Assembly: GCF_004331455.1 (NCBI RefSeq)
Contig: NZ_SJJR01000025.1
Location: 1 to 64,000, forward strand
Direction: 5' to 3'
Source: Micromonospora zingiberis
GTDB lineage: Bacteria; Actinomycetota; Actinomycetes; Mycobacteriales; Micromonosporaceae
Length of the DNA: 64,000 bases
Shown here piece after piece: positions 9,949-17,682 of this stretch. The first letter of the stretch is position 1. Every line of letters starts with the position of its first letter. The notes beneath the pieces are model-generated. The model did no database searches, was not told the DNA's origin, and saw only the letters and a list, made by a program, of their open reading frames with translations. The position numbers were made by a program, and so were the translations under genes.

Positions 9949-10902
9949 CTAGTCCTGTTTCGCGGTCAGCCGCAGATAGACGGCGGAGAAGCCGGCCAGC
10001 ACCACGAGCATGATCACACCGAGTGCGGCGGCACCGTTGAGGTCGTTCTGGAAGAACCCGTGCTGGTAGATGAGGTACGCGACCGAAGTCGCCGAGTCCT
10101 CGGCACCCGCGCCGTTGGCGAGGATCAGCGGCTCGATGAAGAGCTGCATGGTGGCGACGATCTGGAGCATCGCCAGCAGGGCGAGGATCAGCCGGGTCTG
10201 CGGGATGGTGACGTGCACGATCCGGCGCCAGATCCCGGCACCATCGAGCTCGGCCGCCTCGTACAGCTCGCCGGGGATGTTCTGTAGCGCCGCCAGGTAG
10301 ATCAGCACGGCGCTGCCCATGTTCATCCAGGTCGACGCGATCACCATGGCCGGCATGGTCATCTCCGGCGACTGCATCCACTGCGAGGTGGGCAGACCCA
10401 GGGCCTTGAGGATCGCGTTGAACAGTCCCGCGTCGCTGGGGTCGTACGCGTAGAACTTGAACAGGAACAGTGCCGAGGCCGGTGGCAGCATCACCGGCAG
10501 GTACACCAGGATCCGCAGGTACCCCCGGGCGTGGCGGAACTCGTTGAGCAGGATCGCCACGAAGAACGGCACCGCGTACCCGAGGACGAGTGCCAGCGCC
10601 GTGAAGTAGAAGGTGTTCTGCCAGGCGGTCCAGAAGCTGGGGTCGTCGAGGATGCGTAGGTAGTTGTCCCAGCCGACCCAGGTGGTTTCGCCGCGCCGGG
10701 TGCGCTGGAAACTCATCACGACGCCGCGCACCATCGGGTACCAGGAGAAGACCGCGAAGCAGAGCACCGCGCCGATCAGGAACGCGTGTCCGGTGAGGTT
10801 GTCCCGTACCTTGCGGCCGGGGCCCGTACGCGGTGACCCGGCCGGCGGCGGCGCGGGGCGACCGGTGACCCTGCTGGCCGCCGGAGCGGAGGTGATCGCC
10901 AA
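9949..10902 (-). CDS. Sugar ABC transporter permease (MalF/CUT1 type)
   Basis: 317 aa with a charged, Pro-rich N-terminal tail of about 35 residues and about six membrane helices. The EAA loop reads YEAAELDGAGIWRRIVHVTIP near residue 215. Partner of the MalG-like permease; the genes are separated by 4 bases, so translation is probably coupled. Follows the substrate-binding lipoprotein gene by 77 bases in the same direction. Confidence 0.93.
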   Translation of the reverse strand: MAITSAPAASRVTGRPAPPPAGSPRTGPGRKVRDNLTGHAFLIGAVLCFAVFSWYPMVRGVVMSFQRTRRGETTWVGWDNYLRILDDPSFWTAWQNTFYFTALALVLGYAVPFFVAILLNEFRHARGYLRILVYLPVMLPPASALFLFKFYAYDPSDAGLFNAILKALGLPTSQWMQSPEMTMPAMVIASTWMNMGSAVLIYLAALQNIPGELYEAAELDGAGIWRRIVHVTIPQTRLILALLAMLQIVATMQLFIEPLILANGAGAEDSATSVAYLIYQHGFFQNDLNGAAALGVIMLVVLAGFSAVYLRLTAKQD

Positions 10903-10979
10903 GGCAACTCCTGGTGAGTCGGTGACCGAGCGGCGCCGAGTCGGGTGGGGGCCGGTGCGTCGACCCCCACCCGGTTGGT

Positions 10980-12359
10980 TCAGCTCTGGGCGGCGAGGAG
11001 CTGGTTGACCTTGTCCTCGGCCGTCTTGAGCAGCGCGTCGAGGTTCGCGTTCGGGTTCGTCAGGACGCCGGACATCACGGCGTCGAGTACCGCGTAGATG
11101 GCCTGTGCGTTGCGGGGTTCACCCTTGATCGGGACCGGGTTCGCCTCGAAGACCGCGAAGTTCGTGGTGTCCACGTTCGCGTTCGTCTTGCGCAGCTCCA
11201 GTTCCTGCTTCTGCGCGTCGCTGCCGTTGGTGAAGAGCAGCGGCTGTGGCAGGCCGACCGGGTAGTTCTGCGGCTTGGCGCGGGCGTAGTCGAACTGCCC
11301 CTTGCCCGGCGTCAACTTCTGGTATGCGATCCACTTCAGACCGGCCTTGACCTGCTCCGGGGTGAGGCCCTTCTTGAAGAAGTAGCCCTCGCCGCCACCG
11401 AGCGTCCCCTTCGCCGCCCCGTCCTGGCCGGGCAGCGGGCCCATCGCCCAGTCCTCGAACTTGCCCTGGAACTGGCTGACGATCGCCTGGGTGGTGTCCG
11501 GGGCGCCGACGAACATGCCGACCTTGCCGGCCCCGGCGTTGGTCAGCAGGTCACCCCACTGCAACAGCTGTCGGTCGCCCATGCTGTCGTCGCCGTACCG
11601 CATGTCCTTGAGGTTCTGCAGGACCTGCCTGCCCTGCGGGCTGTTGAAGGCGGCCTTCGAACCGTCCTCGGTGAGCACCTGGCCGCCCTGCGAGTAGAGC
11701 AGCGCGGTGAAGTGCCAGCCGCCGGTGTTGCCGGCGCTGTACTCGGCGTAGCCGGCGATGCCGTTGCCGAGCGCCGAGATCTTCTTGGCCGCCTCCCGCA
11801 CCTCGGGCCACGTCTTCGGCGGGTTGTTCACGTCCAGCCCGGCCTGCTGGAACAGCACCTTGTTGTAGACCAGGCCCATGGAGTAGTTCTTCACCGGTAC
11901 GGCGTAGAGCTTGCCGCCGTCGGTGAAGACCTCCTTGAGCGCCGGGTCGACGCTGTCCCAGGTCGGGATCGTCTCGGCGTTCGCGTACTCGCCGATGTCC
12001 ATCGCCTGACCGGAGTCCAGCACCTGCGCCAGGTCGGTCATGTAGCCGTAGAACACGTCGGTCACCGTGCCGCCGGCCAACCGGGCGGTGAAGTCCGGCG
12101 GGTTGTTGCACTGCTCGCCGACGCTGACGCTCTTGATGACGATGTCGGTGTTCTGCCGCTGGAACTCGGCGACGTCCTCGTTCCAGTTCGCCAGCAGCTC
12201 TTTCTGGGCGCCGACCGGCTGGCAGTCGACGGTGATGGTGACCTTGCCACTCGCATCGTTCTGCGGGTCGCCGCTCTTCGTGGAGCACGCCGTGAGGCTG
12301 ATCCCCAGGCCGGCCACGAGCGCCAACGCCGCAGCCTTCCGGTACTGCGGTACGGACAT
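10980..12359 (-). CDS. Sugar ABC transporter substrate-binding lipoprotein
   Basis: 459 aa from the ATG at 12359, which has an AAGGGA ribosome site; a longer reading frame upstream is not needed. The lipobox LTAC places the lipidated Cys at residue 25. Type-1 extracellular solute-binding fold (SBP_bac_1): VKNYSMGLVYNKVLFQQAG and a C-terminal AVLDAVMSGVLTNPNANLDALLK segment are typical. It would capture oligosaccharides released by the GH87 enzymes and hand them to the two permeases. First gene of the operon, with a promoter candidate at 12506-12534. Confidence 0.92.
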   Translation of the reverse strand: MSVPQYRKAAALALVAGLGISLTACSTKSGDPQNDASGKVTITVDCQPVGAQKELLANWNEDVAEFQRQNTDIVIKSVSVGEQCNNPPDFTARLAGGTVTDVFYGYMTDLAQVLDSGQAMDIGEYANAETIPTWDSVDPALKEVFTDGGKLYAVPVKNYSMGLVYNKVLFQQAGLDVNNPPKTWPEVREAAKKISALGNGIAGYAEYSAGNTGGWHFTALLYSQGGQVLTEDGSKAAFNSPQGRQVLQNLKDMRYGDDSMGDRQLLQWGDLLTNAGAGKVGMFVGAPDTTQAIVSQFQGKFEDWAMGPLPGQDGAAKGTLGGGEGYFFKKGLTPEQVKAGLKWIAYQKLTPGKGQFDYARAKPQNYPVGLPQPLLFTNGSDAQKQELELRKTNANVDTTNFAVFEANPVPIKGEPRNAQAIYAVLDAVMSGVLTNPNANLDALLKTAEDKVNQLLAAQS

Positions 12360-12505
12360 CTGTCCATCCCTTCGGGAAACGAGGTGTCGCCATGAGTTCG
12401 CTGAGCTGCGGTGATCGCCACCGCCGCAATGCCCTGCTGGTGATCGGTTTCCGCCATGCACCCTGACCCTGAGTGATCACCCAAGGCCCTGGTGTGAGTG
12501 GAGTC

Positions 12506-12534
12506 ACTGTAACGAGGTCGACTCATCTCAGCAA
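12506..12534 (-). promoter_or_regulatory. Candidate promoter of the glucan-uptake operon
   Basis: On the minus strand TTGCTG (12534-12529) and TACAGT (12511-12506) are separated by 17 bases and lie about 150 bases upstream of the binding-protein start. This fits a sigma-70-like promoter. An ATCGAT-centred sequence at 12541-12550 just upstream could be part of a LacI-family operator, but it is not a convincing palindrome. Confidence 0.45.
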
Positions 12535-12607
12535 GCATTGGATCGATGATTGAAAAGATGCGACAAGCCACCGCGAGATCCCGACATCGAACCCCGTCCC
12601 CGGACAC

Positions 12608-12641
12608 GACAAAGCCGCCGACCACAAGCGCGGTCGGCGGC
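12608..12641 (-). terminator. Terminator downstream of the lacI-type gene
   Basis: Perfect 10-base stem GCCGCCGACC (12614-12623) and GGTCGGCGGC (12632-12641) with an 8-base loop. On the minus strand it is followed by TTTGTC. It separates the regulator gene from the promoter of the transport operon. Confidence 0.7.
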
Positions 12642-12730
12642 TGCTGATCGACCCAGTTCCGGCGGTAAGCCGGCATCCGAATGGCCGCGTCACCGCGGTT
12701 CGGGCGGAACGGAGTCGATCCCGCCGGTCC

Positions 12731-12798
12731 GGCGCCGGGGCGGGTCAGGGGCGGGTCAGGGGCGGGCCGGGGCGGGTCAGGGGCGGGTCAGGGGCGAG
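12731..12798. repeat. GGGGCGGGTCA short tandem repeat
   Basis: The unit GGGGCGGGTCA, with one GGGGCGGGCC variant, is repeated about six times. It begins in the intergenic region and runs just into the last codons of the LacI-type gene, so repeat slippage would alter the protein C-terminus (tail APAPRP). Confidence 0.7.
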
Positions 12799-13789
12799 GT
12801 GCGGGCGCGGTGGAGCCGCGCACCACCAACTCCGGTTCGAAGAGCAACTCGTCGGCGAGCACCCCGCCACCCTCGATCTGGGTGACCAGCAGGTCCACGG
12901 CCGCCTGCCCCATCGTCTCGATGGGCTGCCGAACCGTGGTCAGCGGCGGATCGGTGCAGGTCATGAAGGCGGAATCGTCGTAGCCGACCACGGAGACGTC
13001 GTTGGGCACCGAGCGGCCGAGTCGGCGTACCGCGCGGATGGCGCCCAACGCCAGCACGTCACTGGCGCAGATGATCCCGGTCACGCCCCGGTCGACCAGC
13101 TTGGTCGCGGCGACCCGGGCTCCCTCCATGGAAAAACTGGAACGGGCGACCAGGTCGGCGCCCTCGGCCCACCCGGCGACCTGGCGCATCGCGGCCAGCT
13201 TGCGTCGGGACGGCACGTGGTCCTCCGGGCCGAGCACCAGGCCGATCCGCTCGTGCCCCAGTGAGTGCAGGTGCCCGTACGCCTGCTCCACCGCCACCGC
13301 GTCGTCGGTGGAGACGTGGGGGAAACCCAACTCGTCGACCCCGGCGTTGACCAGCACCACCGGCAGCCCTCGGTCGGTCAGCCGCCGGTAGTGCTCGTGC
13401 GCGGCGTCGGCCAGCGCGTACGAGCCACCGGCGAAGATGACGCCGGACACCTGGTGGTCCAGCAGCATCTCGACGTACGCCGACTCGGAGACGCCCCCGA
13501 TGGTCCGGGCGCACAGCGCCGGGGTGAACCCGCGCTGGGCCAGCGATCCGGTCACCACCTCGGCGAGCGCCGGAAAGATCGGGTTCTGCAACTCGGGTAG
13601 GACCAGCCCGACCAGCCGGGCCCGTTCCCCGCGCAGCTTGCTCGGCCGCTCGTAGCCGAGCACGTCCAGGGCGGTCAGCACCGCGGTCCGGGTCGCCTCG
13701 GCCACACCGCCACGACCGTTGAGCACCCGGCTCACGGTGGCCTCGCTGACGCCTGCCTTGCGGGCAACTTCGGTCAAGCGTTTCGTCAC
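12788..13789 (-). CDS. LacI-family transcriptional regulator of the glucan locus
   Basis: 333 aa from the GTG at 13789 (VTKRLTEVARKAGVSEATVS), which gives the usual LacI length; an in-frame TTG 18 codons upstream is less likely. The helix-turn-helix lies at residues about 5-25, the hinge helix at about 45-60 (LGYERPSKLRGERA), followed by a periplasmic-binding-protein-like effector domain (LVGLVLPELQNPIFPAL). It probably represses the adjacent import and hydrolase operon until an alpha-gluco-oligosaccharide binds. Its own upstream region holds CCGTCA-N5-TGACGG at 13834-13850, a possible autoregulatory site. Confidence 0.92.
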   Translation of the reverse strand: MTKRLTEVARKAGVSEATVSRVLNGRGGVAEATRTAVLTALDVLGYERPSKLRGERARLVGLVLPELQNPIFPALAEVVTGSLAQRGFTPALCARTIGGVSESAYVEMLLDHQVSGVIFAGGSYALADAAHEHYRRLTDRGLPVVLVNAGVDELGFPHVSTDDAVAVEQAYGHLHSLGHERIGLVLGPEDHVPSRRKLAAMRQVAGWAEGADLVARSSFSMEGARVAATKLVDRGVTGIICASDVLALGAIRAVRRLGRSVPNDVSVVGYDDSAFMTCTDPPLTTVRQPIETMGQAAVDLLVTQIEGGGVLADELLFEPELVVRGSTAPAPRP

Positions 13790-13907
13790 GGCGGCAATCG
13801 TACGTCCTTCTGTTGCAAAAACTGAACAGCCATCCGTCACCAATTGACGGCCGATGGCCCGGCGATGACCAGAAATCCGCGTGACGGACGTCAGCTAACC
13901 TGCACCG

Positions 13908-14825
13908 GTGCACAGACCACCGCCGGCCGCAGGCCCGACCCGACGTACCGTGCTGGCCACGGCGACGGCGGTCGGCCTGCTCGGCTCGGCGTGCAGTCCT
14001 GCCCCGCCGGCCCCGCGCACCGAACTGGACGCCGCAGTCCTGATCGACGATCTGACCAGGTCGCTGTCGCCGAGCGGCCCGTACCGCGACCCGGACGCAA
14101 CGGAACGGCAGGCGGCCCACCGGGCGGCCCGGTCGCTGCTGGCCGCCGCCGACACCACCGACGCCACCGACCGACTCTTCGCCGACCTCGGCTTCGAGGC
14201 CCGGCATGGCATCGACCCGACCACCGGCCGGGAGTGCAGCATCTACCTCGCCAGCGGATCCGACAGCCGGACCTGGGGTGCGGTGCTGGCCGACCGCTCC
14301 GCCGCCCCGCGCACGGTGATCGAGGTGCCGCACCCTGGCTTCGACATCAACACCGAGAAGCTCGGACTGGCGTTGCACCGCCGGGTTCCCGGCAGTGTGC
14401 TCCTCGTCGCCGGTGCGCACCGGCAGGCCGCAGACGGCGCCGCCGACGTGGCGCACAACAACCGCTCGCTCTTCCACAGCCTGGCCGTGGCACTCGCCGA
14501 GAGCGGCCTCGACGAGATCCAGCTGCACGGCTTCGCCAACCGCAACCTGCCGACCTCGGACGTGGTGGTGTCGACCGGCTCGGCACCGACGAACCAACTG
14601 GCCCGCCGGATCGCCGACGGCCTGTCCGACCTCGGACTGCGTACCTGTCGGGCCTGGGTCCGCCGCTGCGGCCAACTGGAAGGACGCACGAACCAGCAGG
14701 GGCGAGCGGCGGCAGCCGCCGGATCGGTCTTCGTCCACCTGGAGCTGAGTTGGTCGATCCGGCGCGACGCGACAAGCGGTGACCAGGTGGTGGCGACGCT
14801 GGCGGAACGGCTCGCCGAGGGCTGA
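13908..14825 (+). CDS. Tat-exported lipoprotein, possible poly-gamma-glutamate hydrolase-like protein
   Basis: 305 aa, GTG start. The N-terminus TRRTVLATATAVGLLGSAC has a twin-arginine motif and a lipobox with Cys29, so it should be a membrane-anchored exported lipoprotein. The body is not firmly recognised. The order of motifs HPGFDINTEKLGLAL, VAGAHRQAA, LHGFANRN and STGSAPTNQLARRIADGLSDLGLRT recalls the phage PghP-type gamma-PGA hydrolases (His/Glu zinc site, then HG, then a GG-N-L-helix segment), but the match is loose. The gene converges on the PGA-type capsule operon 23 bases away, which supports a role on that polymer. Treat the function as inference. Confidence 0.5.
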   Translation: MHRPPPAAGPTRRTVLATATAVGLLGSACSPAPPAPRTELDAAVLIDDLTRSLSPSGPYRDPDATERQAAHRAARSLLAAADTTDATDRLFADLGFEARHGIDPTTGRECSIYLASGSDSRTWGAVLADRSAAPRTVIEVPHPGFDINTEKLGLALHRRVPGSVLLVAGAHRQAADGAADVAHNNRSLFHSLAVALAESGLDEIQLHGFANRNLPTSDVVVSTGSAPTNQLARRIADGLSDLGLRTCRAWVRRCGQLEGRTNQQGRAAAAAGSVFVHLELSWSIRRDATSGDQVVATLAERLAEG

Positions 14826-14848
14826 CCCCCACGAGCCGCTCCCGCGCC

Positions 14849-15895
14849 TCACAGCCGGCGGGCCGTCCGCCAGCGCAGCGCCCAGTAGCCCGTGCCGTCG
14901 AGGATCGACTCCCCACCCAGGTCACCCATGGTCGGCCCGTTCGCCGTGGTACGGCTGGAGATGAAGCGGTGGTGACCACGGTCGTCCACACCGAGGTAGA
15001 TGCCCGAGTGTTCGATGTTCGCACCCTGGATCGGCCCGGCGTTGAAGAAGAGCAGGTCACCGGGGAGCAGCCGGTCCAGTTCGCGGGCCCGCTTGCCGGT
15101 GTTCGGCATCAGCAGGGTGCCCGGCCCGACCGACGCCATGGCGGTCGCCCGTCGGGGCAGCCCGGGGCCGGCGTTGTTGGTGCCGAGCAACGGGTAGCCC
15201 GCCCGGTAGCCGTACACCATCCGGAGGAAACCGGAGCAGTCGAGGCTGAGGATGTGCGCCGGATCCGGCCGTTCCTCCTTGTCCGGGAAGCTCCACGAGA
15301 CCCCGAGGTAGTCGTAGAAGTCGGAGTTCTCCGCCCGGCCGTCCGGGTCGGTGTCCGACAGCGGGCCGAAGGCGGCGTCTCCCGAGTACTGCCGGCCCTG
15401 CCGGTCCCGCTTGGGCTGGCCGAGGTAGGTGTACTCCATCGCCAGCGCCAGGATGTCCGGCGAGCGGTCCTTACGCGCCTTGGCGAACCAGTCGACGAAC
15501 CACTTCTCCGCTTCGGCGCCGGCCCGCCACTGCCGGGGCGCGAGCCGCACCCAGAACTCGGTGTGCAGCTTGGCCTTGGTGAACCGGGGCTCGGCGAAGG
15601 TCCGCTTCTTGCCGACCAGGTGGACGGTACGGGAGCCGTCGGTCATGATCGCGACGATCTTGCCCTTGTCGTCGAGTACCTGCGTCCGGTCCGGCGCGGT
15701 GAGCCGGACGTAGCGCAGCCCGGCGGCGGCCGGGGTGGCGGCCTGTGCGGCCTGCGTACCGAGGCTCAGCTCCAGCGGTGCCGGGACGGCCTGCCGGATG
15801 GCGACGTAGGTGAAGGTGCCCCCGCCGACCAACAGGGTGAAGGCGGCGACCACCATCAGCACTGCCTGGCTGCGGGAGTAGGTCCGGTAGTTCAT
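14849..15895 (-). CDS. Membrane-anchored NlpC/P60-like cysteine peptidase
   Basis: 348 aa. One N-terminal membrane segment (SQAVLMVVAAFTLLVGGGTF), a spacer of about 180 residues, then an NlpC/P60-like domain: Cys in SLDCSGFLRMVYGY and His in NIEHSGIYLGVDDRGHHRFI. Such enzymes cut gamma-D-glutamyl bonds, normally in peptidoglycan stems. As last gene of the CapA-CapB-CapC operon, it may trim or release poly-gamma-glutamate or open the wall for it. The RBS GAGGGGAACGGGC precedes the ATG. Confidence 0.75.
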   Translation of the reverse strand: MNYRTYSRSQAVLMVVAAFTLLVGGGTFTYVAIRQAVPAPLELSLGTQAAQAATPAAAGLRYVRLTAPDRTQVLDDKGKIVAIMTDGSRTVHLVGKKRTFAEPRFTKAKLHTEFWVRLAPRQWRAGAEAEKWFVDWFAKARKDRSPDILALAMEYTYLGQPKRDRQGRQYSGDAAFGPLSDTDPDGRAENSDFYDYLGVSWSFPDKEERPDPAHILSLDCSGFLRMVYGYRAGYPLLGTNNAGPGLPRRATAMASVGPGTLLMPNTGKRARELDRLLPGDLLFFNAGPIQGANIEHSGIYLGVDDRGHHRFISSRTTANGPTMGDLGGESILDGTGYWALRWRTARRL

Positions 15896-15920
15896 GCCCG
15901 TTCCCCTCGTCGATGGGTGA

Positions 15921-16406
15921 TCAGGTGACCGGCACGAAGCCGGCCACCACGCCGCTGACCGCGACGCCGTAGGTGATGGCGGTGACCATGATGGTGGCCA
16001 GCACGGTGGCCTTCGGCGGCTGCCGGACGAGTTGGTACGCGATCAGCCCCGGCGCCACGAAACCCAGCGTCTGGTGCGCGAAGAGCAACGGCAGGTCGCG
16101 CTGGACGATGATGAAGAGCGTCATCTGGAGGAAGACGCTGAGCAGCACGATCGCGGCGAACAACCGCTTGCCGTAGAGGATCACCATGCGCTGCATCAGC
16201 CGGGTGAGGGCGTAGGTGACCACGGTCATCACCACGATCACACCGGCCTGGAGCGGGTCCTCGATCAACGCCAACGCGATCCAGCCGGGCGTGATCATCC
16301 CGCCCGGTGACAGGTTGGTGGTCAGATAGCACAACAGCGCGAAGACCAGGCCGATGCCAAGGCACGCGGTCGCGAGCTGGGCGCTCAGCTCTCCCCCGAA
16401 AATCAT
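15921..16406 (-). CDS. capC: PGA synthesis membrane protein CapC/PgsC
   Basis: 161 aa, about five membrane helices and almost no soluble part, typical of PgsC/CapC (about 150 aa). The ATG overlaps the stop of capB by four bases (ATGA), so translation is coupled. With CapB and CapA it would form the membrane complex that makes and exports poly-gamma-glutamate. Key segments: YLTTNLSPGGMITPGWIAL near the N-terminus and GFVAPGLIAYQLVRQPPKAT in the middle. Confidence 0.85.
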   Translation of the reverse strand: MIFGGELSAQLATACLGIGLVFALLCYLTTNLSPGGMITPGWIALALIEDPLQAGVIVVMTVVTYALTRLMQRMVILYGKRLFAAIVLLSVFLQMTLFIIVQRDLPLLFAHQTLGFVAPGLIAYQLVRQPPKATVLATIMVTAITYGVAVSGVVAGFVPVT

Positions 16407-17680
16407 CGCCGGATCCCTCCCAGGAAAACGGTCTCGGCGTCCACGTCGAACCCGGGCGTGCTCGGCGTACGCAGCATCGATTCGGCGCGGGTGCGTTCCC
16501 GCGGCTCCCAACTCGGCAGGGCCGCCAGCTCGTGCAGCAGCACCTCGCCCTGGCCGTGGATGTTGCCGACCGCGATCACCGAGCCGTCCGCCGCGGTCGC
16601 GGCCATCACCTCGGCGACCAGCCGTTCGGGCGGCAGTTTGCCACCCAGATCGACCACCCGGCCCTGAAGCTCCGCCGGCACGTTCACCCGGGCGCTGCGG
16701 GTCATCTCACCGATCAGCACGATGCTCTGCGGCTGTACGCGGCCGGCCAGCGTACCCATCTGCCCGTTGCGTTCCACCCGGTCGGGCCGGCAGTTGATCA
16801 CCATCGTCAACGGGCGGTCGATCAACTGCTGTCGCTCCAACTGCTGGATGTTCATGAAGGTCGATTCCGGATCGTTGGCGGCGAAGATGTTGGCGAAGCG
16901 CACCCGCTTCTCCTGGTACAGCACGCGGGCCACGGACAGCACGCCCGGATCCGGCGGCGCCGCCCACATGCCCGCCAACGCGCTACGCCGGTCGACGCCC
17001 AACTCCGCGGCGACGGCCAACGCGATGGCCACGTTCTCCTTGAACGTGATCCAGCCGAAGCCCGCCATCTCCTGATCGGTCACCGACTCCGGGTCGACCG
17101 AGATCAGCCGGCAGTTCCGTTTGGCCGCCTCCTGCTCCAGGATGGCCAGCCGGTCCTTCTCGGCGGTGATGCAGATGCCGCCCTCGGGCATCGACCGGCT
17201 CAGCGACCGGGCCACGTCGTCCAGGGTGGGCCCCATCTCGGCGAGGTGGTCCTCGCGGACGTTGCACAGCACCCCGATGTTCGACCGGATCAGCTTGCTC
17301 TGGTTGATCTCCTGGAGTGCCGGCATGACCGCCATGCACTCGATCACCATCGCGTCCGGGTGGTAGACCGCCGCCCGCCGTACGATCCCGATCTGCTCCA
17401 CCACGTTGGCGATGCCGAACTTACGGTGCACCGGCTCCTCGCTGGCGTCCGGAAAGATGAAGCGGGCCGCGGTGCCGGTGGTCTTGGCCACCACGACCTT
17501 GCTTCCGCCGCGCAACGCACCGGCGCACAACCGGGTGATGGAACTCTTCCCCCGGATGCCGTTGACCAGCACCCGGTGCGGGATGGAGTTCAGGTTGCGG
17601 TAGTGGTTGCGCTGCTCGATCACGCCCGCCACGACCAACGCGAGGCAGCACAAGCTGTAGACGGTGTACAGGTAGAACAT
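16403..17680 (-). CDS. capB: Poly-gamma-glutamate synthase CapB/PgsB
   Basis: 425 aa, from the ATG at 17680 with a GAAGGGC ribosome site. An N-terminal membrane helix (YTVYSLCCLALVVAGVI) is followed by an ATP-grasp/Mur-ligase-like domain with P-loop GIRGKSS near residue 42, and DAMVIECMAVMPALQEINQ and NVREDHLAEMGPT motifs conserved in PgsB. It would ligate glutamates through the gamma-carboxyl group using ATP. Starts 3 bases after the upstream gene's stop and overlaps capC by 4 bases. Confidence 0.92.
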   Translation of the reverse strand: MFYLYTVYSLCCLALVVAGVIEQRNHYRNLNSIPHRVLVNGIRGKSSITRLCAGALRGGSKVVVAKTTGTAARFIFPDASEEPVHRKFGIANVVEQIGIVRRAAVYHPDAMVIECMAVMPALQEINQSKLIRSNIGVLCNVREDHLAEMGPTLDDVARSLSRSMPEGGICITAEKDRLAILEQEAAKRNCRLISVDPESVTDQEMAGFGWITFKENVAIALAVAAELGVDRRSALAGMWAAPPDPGVLSVARVLYQEKRVRFANIFAANDPESTFMNIQQLERQQLIDRPLTMVINCRPDRVERNGQMGTLAGRVQPQSIVLIGEMTRSARVNVPAELQGRVVDLGGKLPPERLVAEVMAATAADGSVIAVGNIHGQGEVLLHELAALPSWEPRERTRAESMLRTPSTPGFDVDAETVFLGGIRR

Positions 17681-17682
17681 GA

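Noticed and set aside
684..10013. 3109-residue plus-strand open frame
   Set aside because: It is the mirror of the GH87, GH13 and transporter genes in very GC-rich DNA. It is Arg/Gly/Val-rich without domains, while the opposite strand encodes recognisable families.
12360..12461. 34-residue upstream extension of the sugar-binding lipoprotein
   Set aside because: It would bury the lipoprotein signal; the ATG at 12359 has an AAGGGA site and leads straight into the lipobox.
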